Shown here: piece by piece, positions 33,256 to 46,329 of the stretch
How the letters are laid out: the number at the start of each line of letters is the position of its first letter
How positions within the stretch are numbered: the first letter of the stretch is position 1
DNA from: Eremochloa ophiuroides
Lineage: Eukaryota > Streptophyta > Magnoliopsida > Poales > Poaceae
Reading direction: 5' to 3'
Assembly (NCBI GenBank): GCA_038502445.1
Contig: JAHLJS010000004.1
Span: forward strand, 18,972,305 to 19,036,304
Length of the DNA stretch: 64,000 nucleotides
The notes under the pieces: generated by a model
Database searches by the model: none
The model's input: only the letters and a program-made list of their open reading frames with translations
What the model was told of the DNA's origin: nothing
Translations under genes and position numbers: made by a program

Positions 33256-34652
33256 ATGGCAGGTGGAGACGAGTCACCCAGCGATTTCTCAGAATGTGTC
33301 AGCCAAGAGCAACTAAAATCCGTTCTGACTGATGCTCAGAAGGACTTGAACGAGGTAGTCACAAAGGCTGTTGCTGCTGCCTTCAATGATCTCAAGATTG
33401 CTAGCACCATTGAGAGATTGGACAAACGAGTGGCAACGCTAACCGGCAAGGTTGATGCCTTGGAGCAACACCCATCACCCAACGAAGAAGACTATGAGGA
33501 CAGCAACCACTGTGATGAAGTATATGATGAGAACGGAAATGTTGACCAAGCAGCAACAAGGGAAAACAAATTACGTAACAAGCTTCGACGCAACACCACA
33601 GGTATGGGTGGCGGTCACTGCTACAACCGCCACCGAGGTAATCGTTTTCATGCTTCTGATGATCCGTATGCTAAGGTTAAATTTAAGATACCATCTTTTT
33701 GGGGATATTATGATGCTGAGGGATACCTTGATTGGGAGATGACAGTAGAGCAAAAATTTAGTGCCCACCAAGTGCCTAATCAACATAGAGTTAGGCAAGC
33801 CACTGGTGATTTGAAGATTTTGCTATCATTTGGTGGACTGGTTTAATTGCAGAGAATGTAGCACCTAGTACTTGGGAAGAACATAAGGTTGCTATGCGTG
33901 ATAGATTTGTGCCACCATCATATCATAGAGAACTATGTAAGAAATTAATGCGCTTAGATCTGGGAGATAAATGTGTGCAGGATTACTATGGTGAGCTTCA
34001 GAAAGGTTTGATGCGATCTGGCATAGTTGAGGGACCCGAGGATTCTATTGTTCGTTTTTATTCTGGACTGAGGCACGAAATTCAGGACATAGTTGATTAT
34101 AAGGACTTTAACACCATCAACCAGTTGTTTCAGTTTGCTATGCTTGCAAAGAAGGAGTTGGAGGGGCGTGATTTGCAGCGCAAGAGCAAGGTTGGCACCG
34201 CCTACTAGCCGCGCATGGGACCATCTTCGGCGCTGCCCAAAGCGTCCTCTTTTCGAGCACCTCTGCCATCCAACAAGCGGCCAACAACTTCTGGAGTTCC
34301 TGTGCCTTCTTCACGACCATCCGGGTCAGGTACAAATTCTGTGCAGGAACCTTCGAAGAGCGCATCCTCCGTTGCCTCAACAGAACGCATTCCTAGCGTT
34401 CAATGCCACCACTGCCATGGATATGGACACATACAAAATGATTGCTCAAGTCAGCGGGCATACATTGCTATAGATGATGGTTACATCAGCACCTCTAACG
34501 TTGAAGATGATGAGGAAGAAGGGGCTGATCAGGAGCATGGCGAGGTCCTTGGTAGCGATGACACATCTGCCTACATGAGTGTTATTGTGCAGCAAGTACT
34601 CAGTGCACAAGTACAACAACCTGAGAAGCTACAATGCCATAACTTGTTTTAA
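33256..34652 (+). pseudogene. gag: CRM-like gag
   Basis: The ATG at 33256 gives MAGGDESPSDF, a helical N-terminus, then the gag core FKIPSFWGYYDAEGYLDWE and, after a one-base loss near 33813, STWEEHKVAMRDRFVPPSYH and VQDYYGELQKGLMRSGI, ending with a CCHC knuckle (CHHCHGYGHIQNDC, about 34402-34443). An upstream TTG at 33244 is in frame but was not chosen. In-frame stops are at 34206-34208 and 34650-34652. The reading frame then runs on toward the protease (VIIDGGCCNN), so gag and pol were one polyprotein. Confidence 0.8.
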
Positions 34653-37131
34653 ATCTTCTTCGTCATCAACAATCGGCGGGCATGTGTCATCATTGATGGA
34701 GGTTGCTGTAATAATTTGGTGAGTTCAGATTTGGTCAAGAAGCTTGGCTTGGCCACACGCAACACCTTCATCCATACCATATTCAGTGGTTGAATGATTC
34801 CGGTAAAGCTAAGGTAACACAAACTTGCAGAGTTTCCTTTTCCATTGGTACCTATGCTGATTTTGTAGACTGTGATGTAGTACCTATGGAAGCTTGTTCA
34901 CTTTTATTGGGTCGTCCTTGGGAATTTGGTAATGGTGCTATGCACCATAGTAGAAGTAATACATACACCTTTGTTCATAAGGGAAAGAAAATTACTTTGG
35001 TTCCAATGACACCGGCTGAAATTGTGCAAGCTAATAAAGAACGAGCTGCTAGTTTGCATGATGCTAAATCTGAAAATTAGCAAGTTGCTAATTCTGTTTA
35101 CCCACCAAAAAAGGACAAGTCTACGCCTAATTCTAAGGTCGAGGGAATCAAATTGAAGGGTGGTGTAATGATTGCAAGAAAATGTGACCTTGCTGAAATT
35201 TCTGATGATGATATTTGCTATGCCTTATTGTGCAAACGAGCTATGTTTTCGCTTGATGATGTTGTTAGCTCGATACCTCCTGCTGTCACTAACATTTTGC
35301 AGGAGTATGAGGACATTTTTCCAGCGGAGATACCCCCGGGGCTGCCACCAATGGGAGGGATAGAGCATCAAATTGATTTGATCCCGGGAGCGTCTTTGCC
35401 AAACCGTGCTACGTATCGAACCAACCCCGAAGAGACTAAGGAAATTCAGCGGCAAGTCCAAGAACTATTGGACCGCAGGTACGTACGTGAAAGCCTTAGT
35501 CATTGTGCTGTTCCTGTGATTTTGGTTCCTAAGAAAGATGGTTCGTGGCGTATGTGTGTACATTGTAGAGCCATTAATAATGTTACTATTCGATATCGTC
35601 ACCCTATTTCTAGGCTTCATGAAATGCTTGATGAATTATGTGGCTCTGTAATTTTCACAAAAATTGACTTGCGTAGTGGCTACCATCAAATTAGAATGAA
35701 ACTTGGAGGTGAATGGAAAACAGCTTTTAAAACCAAATTCGGGTTGTATGAGTGGTTAGTAATGCCTTTCGCTTTGACTAATGCACCTAGCACTTTCATG
35801 CGCTTGATGAATGAGGTTTTATGAGCTTTCATTGGACGATTTGTGGTAGTTTACTTTGATGATATCTTGATTTACAGCAAGTCATTGGATGAACATATGG
35901 ATCACTTGCGTGTTGTTTTTAATGCTTTACGTGATGCACGCTTATTTGGTAACCTTGAGAAGTGCATCTTTTGCACGGATCGAGTCTCTTTTCTTGGCTA
36001 TGTTGTGACTTCACAGGGAATTGAGGTGGATGAGACAAAAATTTAAGCCATTAGGAGCTGGCTGGTACCCCAATCTATCACACAGGTGAGGAGTTTTCTT
36101 GGTCTTGCAGGTTTCTATCGCCGATTTGTCAAGGATTTCAGCACCTATGCAGCCCCATTACATGAGTTGACAAAGAAGGGAGCGGTGTTTCGTTGGGGTA
36201 AGTCACAAGAAGAGGCCTTTGAGACATTGAAGGGTAAGCTTACACATGCACCATTGCTGCAACTTCCAAACTTTGGTAAGACTTTTGAGTTAGAATGTGA
36301 TGCTAGTGGAGTTGGCATTGGAGGTGTTTTTGATGCAAGATGGTAAACCCGTGGCATACTTTAGCGAAAAATTGCATGGCCCTGTTTTAAATTACTCTAC
36401 ATATGATATGGAATTGTATGCACTTGTACGTTCTTTAGAAACATGGCATCATTATTTGTGGCCTAAAGAATTTGTTATTCATTCGGATCATGAATCGCTG
36501 AAGTATCTTTGTTCACAAAATAATTTGAATCATAGACATGCTAAGTGGGTTGAATTTATTGAATCTTTTCCTTATGTTATCAAACACAAGAAAGGGAAGG
36601 ATAATGTGATTGTTGATGCTTTGTCTAGACGATATACTTTGCTGTCCCAACTTGAATGTAGAGTTTTTGGACTTGAGACAATAAAAGAACAATATGCGCT
36701 TGATCCTGATTTTAAAGATGTGTTGCTGAATTGTAAAGAGGGATGTACATGGAACAAGTTCGTGATAAATGATGGATTTGTGTTTAGAGCTAATCGTCTA
36801 TGCATTCCAGTTGGTTCCGTTCGTCTTTTGTTGATGCAGGAAGCGAATGGAGGAGGATTGATGGGACATTTCGGAGCTAAGAAGATGGTGGATGTTTTAG
36901 CCATGCATTTCTTTTGGCCAAAGATGAGGAGAGATGTTGAGAGGCTCGTTGCATGCTGTGCCACATGTCAAAAAGCTAAGTCTCGCTTGAATCCCCATGG
37001 TTTGTATATGCCTCTTCCCGTTCCTTCTATTCCTTAGGCGGATATTTCGATGGACTTTGTTTCATGATTGCCTAGGACTAAGAGGGGGAGGGATAGCATT
37101 TTTGTGGTGGTGGATCATTTTTCTAAAATGG
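34653..37131 (+). pseudogene. pol: CRM-like pol: protease, RT, RNase H, integrase start
   Basis: Protease has IIDGGCCNN (D-G-G in place of D-S-G or D-T-G) near 34692. RT spans about 35330-36050 with KKDGSWRMCV, FTKIDLRSGYHQIR and the catalytic YFDDILIYS. RNase H follows (FELECDASG, YFSEKL, HSDHESLKYL), then the integrase zinc region (HFGAKKMVDVLAMHFFWPKM, CCATCQKAKS) and the start of the core (SMDFVS, FVVVDHFSKM). Breaks: a frameshift near 34770, stops at 35078, 35822, 36044 and 37036 and one near 37066, and a frameshift near 36330. Several stops look like C-to-T decay of CAG, CGA or TGG codons. A copia LTR inserted at 37132 cuts the integrase core. Confidence 0.85.
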
Positions 37132-39027
37132 TGAAAGCTCCTAGTATGGCTAGAGGGGGGTGAATAGCCTAATAAAATTTCTACAAAGAACTTAGGCCAA
37201 GAGGTTAGTAACAAATATGGCTAAATGTGCAATGCTAGTGCAACTACTAACCTAGGCAAGCCACCTACACAATTCTAGTTAATTCTTAGTTCTAAGCCAC
37301 ACAAGCAAGCTAGCAAAAGCTAAAAGACTATACAACTACACAAGATAAGAAAACAAGCTACTTTGCACAAGAATAAGAAAGGAATGATCGTCGATTAAAC
37401 CTTTGCCTTGTGAGGAAGCCAATCACCGGGACAATCAATAAGTCACTCACTCGAAGGTGAGGAAATCAATAGAGACACCAAGATTTATCCCCGAGGTTCA
37501 CGTGCTTACCGGCACGCTACGTCCTCGTTGCGTCGACTTCAACCGGTGGTTTGGTGGCTAATCGGTATCACACACCGAGCCTACACTAGACGCCACAAGA
37601 ACCTACCACGGAGGAAGTAACTCAAAGACACGAGCAATCCACTAGAGTTACCTTTGAGCACTCCGCTCGGAGAAGGCACAGGAACCCCTCACAATTGCCG
37701 GGTGTGGGCAAGCACAATCACCAAGCTCCTCCACACCTTCTTCTCCTCCAAGCCATCTAGGGACACGGCAATGTCCCAAGAGAATAAGAATTAAACCAAG
37801 GCTTGCTCTCAAGTGCTCTAGAATACAAATCACAAGCAATGATGCACTTGAGGTTCACTCAATCTCACTAAGGATGATCAAGATGATGAATTAGTGAGAG
37901 AGTGGGAGACTAGAATGCAACAAAGTGTATGGCAATGATACAAGTGTGCAAGAGAGTCACCAAGTGACCAGGGAGGGAGTATAAATACCCTTAAGTGCAA
38001 ATCTAGCCGTTACCCCACTCAAAACAGCCGTTAAACACAATTTTATACCGTCGGACAGAACCGGCGGACTGAGTCCGGCGGACTAACCGATAGCGTCCAA
38101 CGCTCACGATCTCGCCACGTGTCAGCTGGATTCAACGATGTTCGTCCGATCGCAACGGATACCTCATCGCGCGCTTTTTAAAACCATCGGACTGAGGGCG
38201 TCGGACTAAACACTTGCGTCCGACGCTCTCTCAGTTCACTGTGCGCGTACGATCGGACGATCGCGAGTCAGTGCGTCGGACTAAAAATTCCCAGGGTCCG
38301 ACGCTTCCAGAGAGGTTCAGAAACGCTAAAACATCGTCGGACACCATCCGACGCTCACCGTCGGACTATTCTCAAGCGTCCGACACTCTCCCGAACGCCA
38401 CACGTCACGCCGACACCGCTCGCCACCGTCGGACTGAAGTGGGCAAAGGTCCGACGCTCGTACACCGAGCGTCCGATGCTCACTATTGGCTAGAACTAGG
38501 GTTAGGCGTCGGACTCTACTCAATGGTCCGACGCTACCCATCCACATAGTCCGACGCTCCTTTTTCAGCTATTTTCAAGTCTATTTCTCACCCCTTGCTT
38601 CTATGTGCCAACACTCAAGGTCTCCAACACTTGTGCATAGTGTGTTAGCATTTTGTAAACATTTTTCAAGGGTTTTCAAAGAGGTTCTCTAGGTTGGTTA
38701 GATCAATGCACATGAGATGCAACCTAGAGCACTTGAAAGTAATCCAATAGCTTAGTTCTCCCCTTGATAGTCGGCTATCTATCCTAAATGTGATCACCCC
38801 CACTTGGAGTCTTGATCACTAAAAGAAAAGCCCTATTTGGATATACCTTAGCCTCTAGCTTTCCTTCTTTAAGTCCTTTTCTTTCTCCTTGATCATTCCA
38901 TCTTGATCTTCACTTGAGCTCATGTCATCTTCCTCCCTATCACTAATCTACTCTTGGCTACACATACTTAGCACTTAGATTAGTAACTAAGTTTTATCAA
39001 TTACCAAAACCAAACTAGGGTCTTTCA
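37132..39027 (-). mobile_element. SIRE-type copia solo LTR (target AATGG/AACGG)
   Basis: The 1896-bp insertion runs TGAAAG to GTCTTTCA, flanked by AATGG (37127-37131) and AACGG (39028-39032), a 5-bp duplication with one change. It aligns along its length with the copia LTRs at 47906 and 56262, which fixes its minus orientation. 38040-38560 contains many TCGGAC/GTCCGA inverted words. No interior remains. Confidence 0.85.
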
Positions 39028-39133
39028 AACGGCACATTTCTTACCATGTCATAAAAGTGATGACGCTGTTCATATTGCTGACCTCTTTTTCCAAGAGATT
39101 GTTCGCTTGCATGGTATGCCTTCTACTATTGCT
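39028..39133 (+). pseudogene. pol: CRM-like pol: 106-bp integrase fragment
   Basis: This sliver between two insertions encodes AHFLPCHKSDDAVHIADLFF-like integrase core sequence (CHKSDDAVHIADLFFQEIV, RLHGMPSTIA), continuing from FSKM at 37130 and resuming with DAKFLSH at 46335. Counting target duplications once, the gene is continuous across both inserts. Confidence 0.85.
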
Positions 39134-40499
39134 TGTTGACGATAGTTATTGCTCATTTTTACCCATCAACTAAACATGAATCAAGGGCATAAAACAATAC
39201 ACAACATAGTTATAGGGTTTGATTCTAACAAGTTCCACGAGTTTTGGTGTTCTCACTTGTTTTGCAGGGTATGAAGGGATGTTCAATTTTTCACTGATTA
39301 AAAGTATCTCAAATTGGGAATTGGAGTTCACCATTGCATAGAGCTCGTCGAGACGTTCGAAACGGACCTATGGTTTGCTATTTTTGGAGTTCGAAATAAA
39401 GAGATATGGATTTTACAAACACTAGAAGATTCTAGAACTTGAACTGCGGGATTAATTGGGCCTAAATCAGAATTTGGCCCATTAAGGCCTATGTGCACTT
39501 GGTGGAAAGGTTTAGTACCACATCCCTTACCCAAGGTGGAGGGGAGGCTAGGCGCCCCCATATAAGGAACCCAAGACCCCCCGAGTCAAGGGTACCATTA
39601 TGGAGTTGTAGAGGCGTCCCCCGAATGGATAACCTCTCAACTCTAGAGAATTAGGGCTAGACTTTCCAATGTAGTAGATTAGTTCTAGTTGAGAGTTAGG
39701 GAGAGCGGAGCTGCGTTTCGGTTCTAGAGAAGTCTTCAGGGGTCCGGTATATCTTTGTATCTCATCTTTGTAAGACTTATGCTTTAATATATTTATCTTG
39801 TCTATTTACTTATATGCTTTATTATGTGATTGGTTAGTATAGTTGTTATACTTTGGCATGGGATCTTCGCTCGTATGGAGTGCTCTAGTTATAGCGCATG
39901 ATTAGAGTAGTATTCATTGGTGTAGACGTGGTGTCTAGACTAGTGTTTACCTGAGTTTGCGCCCAATTCTTACGGTTATTTATGGTAGCCCCAGAGGTGA
40001 CAGCTCTGTCGGTCTTCGTATTCCACCACGTCGGAGTTGGTGTTTCAAAGAGCTTTTTGGCAGCCTTCTCCCGATTACCCCTTCCCAGTCTATTCGAGAA
40101 TCGGAAAGGTACTGTTGCTCCGAAGTGTTATTCTGTGATTGCTTTATTTACCATGAATTAGTTATTATAGAACCCCAGTAATAGAGAAGTATTTAGGAAC
40201 CCTTGAACTCTCCCATTGTCCTCTCACTTTAGTTATCTACTCTTTTATCATAGAATTCTCCTGTGTGTCTATGTCATTTAAGTATAACACCTATCATTTA
40301 TCACTTACCCCTACTATAGTCTAGTTGGTATATTAAGTTAGTAGATGCATGATGGTAGCTATCAGATTCTTTAACCATTGTTTCCCTGTGGTAAAATATA
40401 AATAACGATACCTGGAATACTCCCAGTAAAATGCTACAATGGTATTCTGTGCGCTTGCGGAATCTTTCATATTTTAATTGTGCATAAGAAATATTAACA
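39134..40499 (+). repeat. 5' LTR of the non-coding element
   Basis: TATAAGG at 39561-39567 is the likely promoter. The TAGAC-GTGGT-GTCTA hairpin is at 39923-39937 and the conserved 3' block at 40396-40460, ending 39 bases before the LTR terminus. The LTR is related to the solo LTRs at 14074 and 15957 by its TGTTGACG start and CCACGAGTTTTGGTG word. Confidence 0.85.
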
Positions 40500-40507
40500 A
40501 GCATTTT

Positions 40508-40525
40508 TGGCGCCGTTGCAGGGGA
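40508..40525 (+). other. tRNA-Asp primer-binding site
   Basis: TGGCGCCGTTGCAGGGGA lies eight bases after the LTR end. It matches the tRNA-Asp 3' end apart from one base (A for C), as in the Athila-like element at 28346. Confidence 0.8.
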
Positions 40526-43500
40526 AGCAATTGGCATAAGAGTTTAAAAGGAATCTTGATATCTGCTAATTTAGTGTACTACTAGATTTAGTATGATTAC
40601 CCCTGTTCTGTTGAGTTGTCGAATAAGACAGGACAACAGAAGCCGTTTTGACCTTGTGGCAAGTTTCCACATTGAAGAGCCCATGCTGCCTGAACATTCA
40701 AGATTCATCAACAATGGAACCCTGCCATCTCACAGGTTCGCACAAATGTATGTATTTCTTTCTAACCCTGTGTAGATTGGAGAAAATGACATAATAACAA
40801 CAATTCAAATCACATCTCAAGTGACGAACATAGAGGCTGTGCTACACACAAGTCATGGCTTGAAATAGAAGGATGACATCATTAGGTATGTCCAACCAAT
40901 CATCATGCAATAGTAATCCATCCAAACTTAACTTTGCCTTGCAAAATTCAATCTTAGGGCAATGGGCTTATTTAGAGAATCTTATGTTGCTAATATTGGT
41001 TGTCTCTACCTTATCAATCTATGTTCAAATTCTTAATCAATGATCTGCTCTTTCATCTCTGTTTGCATAACACTCTATAAACTTTCATGTTACCTTTGTT
41101 CACTATAGTATACTTAAGGTTTGGAGAAATTTCATACACCTTCTAAATTAGGCATGGTGCTTAGTTTAAACTATTTTCTAGAATCATAATTAGACAATGT
41201 GTTTAGTTTGATTTCCGAACCAAGAGGTGTGATGATTTTACTTTCAAAGGCTTTTTGAATTAAGCGTGGTGCTTAGGTTAAAATGCCTTCCTAAGTCAAA
41301 TTGGACGTGGTGTCTAAGTTGATTTTTGAGCCGCTCATATGCTGTAGTAGATATTGGATATTTTGTTGGACTAACCCTTGCAGAAAACTTCTAATTTAAT
41401 TTGGGTAAGTCACGAGATAAATTCAAATCAGAGATGAGATAGGGCACATGCTGAACTTCAATAACTTTGCAGAGGAAGACATAGCTCATTCATTATGGAT
41501 GGAATAACTATGAGTATTAATGATTCATTCACATTATCTTCTGTTACAAGTTACTTGGACTCAAGTCATGCCGGTATAGAACATGATCTATGCTAACATA
41601 ATATCAATCCTATCTTCTTAGTAGCGTAGATGGAACATGATAAAATTCTGGACAAACAACCTATGTTCCAAAGTTGTACATCCCTTTGGGTATGTGTTGT
41701 CCACTAATCTGTTGCAGGCATAGTAATGAATGGAGTGACAAGGTGTCATAAGATTAAATAAGCAAAAGATGGCAAAGAGGATAAGCAACAAAGGAGACAA
41801 GATGCTCATGAACAACTCAAGATGCAAGAGAAGGAAAGGACCACTAGTCATCTACCCTTCATTACTTAGTGCCATCATGCTCTAATAATGAAGGTGATAT
41901 CTTAAGGTAAGTGGTCACTATTTTTCTCTTGATCTTGGAATGCAGATAAATAAAGACACAAATATGTTAGAGTTACAGCTTTAAATGATTAACTCAACAT
42001 GCTTTGTCCTTTAAGATTGTTCATGGCATCATTCTTTTGTTCTCAGTCTTAACCAAATGTGCTAAAACATTGTATTCTATTTTTGGAAGATGATTCATGT
42101 GAAAAATTATATATTATGTAGAGATAGACAACCCTTTCATTCGTTAAGCAATTTAAATCTTTTCTACCATATGAACTTAAATGCAACATTAAATGCTTAA
42201 TCATCTGATCTTACCACTCATGTCATGAGTAAAACAAATTATGCAACATCAACTTTGTCTAGTTCAATATGCCTAAGGATAGAGAAAATAAAGAGATAGA
42301 TTTGGTTCTGTTGGTATTTTTCCACCAGCAGAGCCCATGCACTTGATCTCTACTTTGGTTGTGCAAACAGGACAACACTTTGAGCAAAATTTGTTAATTC
42401 CCAAAATTCTAAAAGTGAAAGTTCTGTGAACATGCACGCTGAGCAAGATAATGCTAGCTTCCACTAATTAATGCTCTACTTCAACCTGCTGGCCAAGCAA
42501 AGAACAAAAGTGACATCACCATCACTAGAGGTGCAACCATCAAGACCTCCATCTCTAAGACGAAGAGATACACAAGAGTGAAAGAAAAAGTCCTGTCGGT
42601 AGACTTTAAATTCCGCACCATTGCCTTAAGGTAACATGGTAGTTATCTAATTAATTAGTATTCATAATTTACATTAGTAATCTTACTTTAGGATATTCAT
42701 CTTTATGCATATCAAAAGAAAAAAAGAAAAATCTTTATTGCCTTATTTACTGCATCATAAAACATTAAAGCCCCATATGAATAAACTTATAGAATATTCA
42801 CTATGGTGGCATAAAAAATAAAAATAAAATTAAAAAATGATAATAGCATCTGTATTTACTTTCTTGCATTATGAAAATCCTAAGCCCCATGAGAATAAAT
42901 ATTCTCTATGGTGGCATAAAAATATATAGCATGCATAGATATCTGATTGTTGCATAAGAAAATTAGAAAACCCTAAAAAGAAATCCTGCTAGAATCTGTC
43001 AATTAAAATCAACTCAGAGAATAATCAATTACTTATTGGTTGACCGCTAACCCCTTATCACATTCGAGCCTCGAGTTTTGGTTTTCTTGTTGGAGTAGAA
43101 TTATGCAGGATAACACTATGACTAAGGAGTGAGTCTATCAGTGGAGCCCACCAGGACTACTGCTGGCAAGCTCGACCTGAAGATCATCAACACCAAGTAT
43201 TGCAAACATCTAGCTTATGGAAGGAGCATCCTATAGCTATCAGGTAATTATACCTAGGCGATTATCGAGTCTATTTTATATAGTCATAAAATACCAAAAA
43301 TTTGTGAGGACATGCAGGTTCACAATATTATCATATGAAAATTTAAAAATGCCAAAAATATATGGGCACATGAAGGTCCATGTCTTTAGAGTCTTTTGTG
43401 AGTCTATTAGTTAATAGATATAAAAAGATGAATAACAAATCAAAACCAAATAAAAATACTTAGTTATCTATTAAGGTATAATCTTAGAGTGTGTCCAGAG

Positions 43501-44940
43501 TCAGTCTAGCTTAGAGTCAACTAAAAACTAGAGAACATTAAAATTTTGTCTTGGAGATGATGAATAGTTGCTCTGCCGTAATTTCTTTCAAGTTCCTAGT
43601 TTTCAACCTTAAATTCTCCCGAGTTTTGGATATTACTGCTTTGATTTGAGAATTTACTCTGAACCCGAAACTTGTGGAGGCATATGAGCTAAGTCTAGGT
43701 GATTGATTGATATGATACATGAAGGTTGAGCTGCTATTTATCTTATTCCTAGCAATACTAAGTTCTGGAGATTTATTTTGAAAACTTAAAATCTTACATG
43801 ATGAACTCTTGTATGATAAAGTTTAAATTCCTACCAAATATTACATATATAGAAGTAGGAAAACCTTTGCACATTTATGCTACTCGCTTTGCATTGAGTT
43901 CAGTCAACCTTTGTTGTATACCTTATGAGAGCCTTGTCATGCTTTTAAAATCAAGATCACTTACACACTCCACCCACATATGCAGGAGTAAGTGTAATCA
44001 TTTTCCACGTTCATCCAGATCCACCTTAAAAAAGGTTTTTCTCCTACACTGGGAGTAAACACCTAAAAATATACCCTATAGGACAGCCCTGTTTAATTGC
44101 TCTGAGTCCTTATCATTATCTCTCCAATTATTTATATTGAAAGGATGCATGTGGCTATGCAAAAATATTGAAAAAAAAGAAGAGAAAAGGGAGTAAAAGA
44201 TGGACAAGTGTCCCAGCAATTAAAACAATGGGTACTTAGATGCCTGCCTCCCTGAAGAAAAAAAGAGAAAACAAGAGAAAAAAAAGAGAAGAAAAGAGTA
44301 AAGATAGCCATGTTTTCCCGAAAAGTTGTAAGTTCCAAGAGAGAGATCTATTTTTAAAGAGCAAAAGTATAATTAGGAATAGCCACCTTTTATACACCCA
44401 TCCACTATATTCTATACACATGCACATCTTGGTTTGATTGTATGACTTGACTCTCTGTGGATCCATTGTTTGACTTTACAATATATGAATTGCAAGTATG
44501 CTCATCCTTGTTATTGCCACTCCTATAAGCTCCACTATAATCCTTAGTTGTAGGAAGGCATAACATCATTAATGCCTCAGTGAGATCCATAAATACCACA
44601 TATTAAGAGACTTGACGGTGTCATACAATTAAGCTCTGAGTATTATTTCGAAAATTTGCGAAACTCCGGAATATTGGTACTGTGAAGAATTTGAGACATA
44701 GTGCTTGACTTGATTGTTCTGTCTTTCAATTGCTCAAGACTTATGCGAAAGCTATAAAGCTCCATAGTTAAAGGTAAAATGGTTAAGTTTGAAAGTTAGG
44801 GCAGTTTTGTCTAATCCGGAAGAGAATTTCTGTTTGAAAGCATGTGTATTTGGAAGGCATGATAGCATTGTAGCAACTTCTGATCCAAATATATTAGTAA
44901 ATATGCTAAGTTTGGCTTTGCTAAGGGACTAGCAAAGGTT
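40526..44940 (+). other. Non-coding interior of the LARD-like element
   Basis: No protein domain is seen in any frame. Visible structure includes a roughly 60-bp repeat at 41140-41340 built on GGCATGGTGCTTAGTTTAA-like words, a direct duplication around 42800 and 42910 (ATTC(A/T)CTATGGTGGCATAAA) and a purine-rich stretch at 44170-44310. The longest frames (60-86 codons) lack any recognisable motif. Confidence 0.7.
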
Positions 44941-44955
44941 AAGCTTGGGGGAACT
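44941..44955 (+). other. Polypurine tract of the LARD-like element
   Basis: AAGCTTGGGGGAACT directly precedes the 3' LTR start TGTTGACGG. It shares the AAGCTTGGGGG core with the Athila-like element's tract. Confidence 0.75.
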
Positions 44956-46329
44956 TGTTGACGGTAGTTATTGCTCATTTTTACCTATCAACTAAACATG
45001 AATCAAGGGCATAAAACAATACACAACATAGTTATAAGGTTTGATTCTAACAATTTCCACGAGTTTTGGTGTTCTCACTTGTTTTGCAGAATATGAAGGG
45101 ATATTCAATTTTTCACCCATTAAAAGTATCTCAAATGAGAAATTGGAGTTCACCATTGCATAGAGCTCGTCAAGACGATCGAAACGGACCTATAGTTTGC
45201 TATTTTTGGAGTCCGAAATAAAAAGATATGGATTTTACAAACACTAGAAGATTCTAGAACCTGAGCAGCGGGATTAATTAAAGGCTGCGGGATTAATTGG
45301 GCCTAAATCACAATTTGGCCCATTAAGGCCTATGTGCATTTGGTGGAAAGGTTTAGTACCACATCCCTTGCCCAAGGTGGAGGGAAGGCCAGGCGCCTCC
45401 ATATAAGGAACCTAGAACCCCCCGAGTCAAGGGTACCATTATGCAGTTGTAGAGGCGTTCCTCGAATGGATAACCACTCAACTCTAGAGAATTATGGTTA
45501 GACTTTCCAATGTAGTAGATTAGAGTTAGGGAGAGCGGAGCTGCGCTTCGGTTCTGGAGAAGTCTTTAGGGATCCGGTATATCTTTGTGTCTCGTCTTTA
45601 TAAGACTTATGCTTTAATATATTTATCTTCTCTATTTACTTATATGCTTTATTATGTGATTGGTTAGTATAGTTGTTATACTTTGGCATGGGATCTTCGC
45701 TCGTATTGAGTGCTTTAGTTATAGCGCATGATTAGAGTAGTATTCACTGGTGTAGACATGGTGTCTAGGCTAGTGTTTACCTGAGTTTGCGCCCAATTCT
45801 TACGGTTAGTTGTGGTAGCCCCAGAGGTGATAGTTCTGTCAGTCTTCGTATTCCACCACGTCGGAGTTGGTGTTTCGTAGAGCTTTTTGGCAGCCTTCTC
45901 CCGATTACCCCTTCCCAGTCTATTCGAGAATCGGAAAGGTACTGTTGCTCCGAAGTGTTATTGTGTGATTGCTTTATTTACCATGAATCAGGTATTATAG
46001 AACCCCAGTAATAGAGAAGTATTTAGGAACCCTTGAACTCTCCCGTTGTCCTCTCACTTTAGCTATCTACTCTTTTATCATAGAATTCTCCTGTGTGCCT
46101 ATGTCATTTAAGCATAACACCTATCATTTATTACTTACCTCTACTATAGTCTAGTTGGTATATTAAGTTAGTAGATGCATGAGGGTAGCTATCAGATTCT
46201 TTAACCATTGTTTCCCTGTGATAAAATATAAATAACGATACCTGGAATACTCCCGGTAAAATGCTACAATGGTATTCTGTGCGCTTGCAGAATCTTTCAT
46301 ATTTTAATTGTGCATAAGAAATATCAACA
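44956..46329 (+). repeat. 3' LTR of the non-coding element
   Basis: It pairs with 39134-40499. Differences include a duplicated GGCTGCGGGATTAATT segment near 45280 and a short deletion near 45530. The hairpin is at 45753-45767 (one loop base changed) and the conserved block at 46226-46290. Confidence 0.85.

Larger units (their letters stand above)
39134..46329 (+). mobile_element. Retrotransposon with non-coding interior (LARD-like; target TTGCT/TTGTT)
   Basis: LTRs 39134-40499 (1366 bp) and 44956-46329 (1374 bp) begin TGTTGACG and end ATCAACA or ATTAACA. A tRNA-Asp primer site and a polypurine tract are both in place, so it transposed by normal reverse transcription. The flanking duplication has one mismatch (39129-39133 and 46330-46334). 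The 4.4-kb interior encodes nothing recognisable, so proteins were supplied in trans. Primer choice, polypurine tract (AAGCTTGGGGG) and LTR motifs match those of the Athila-like element, a possible donor lineage. Confidence 0.85.
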
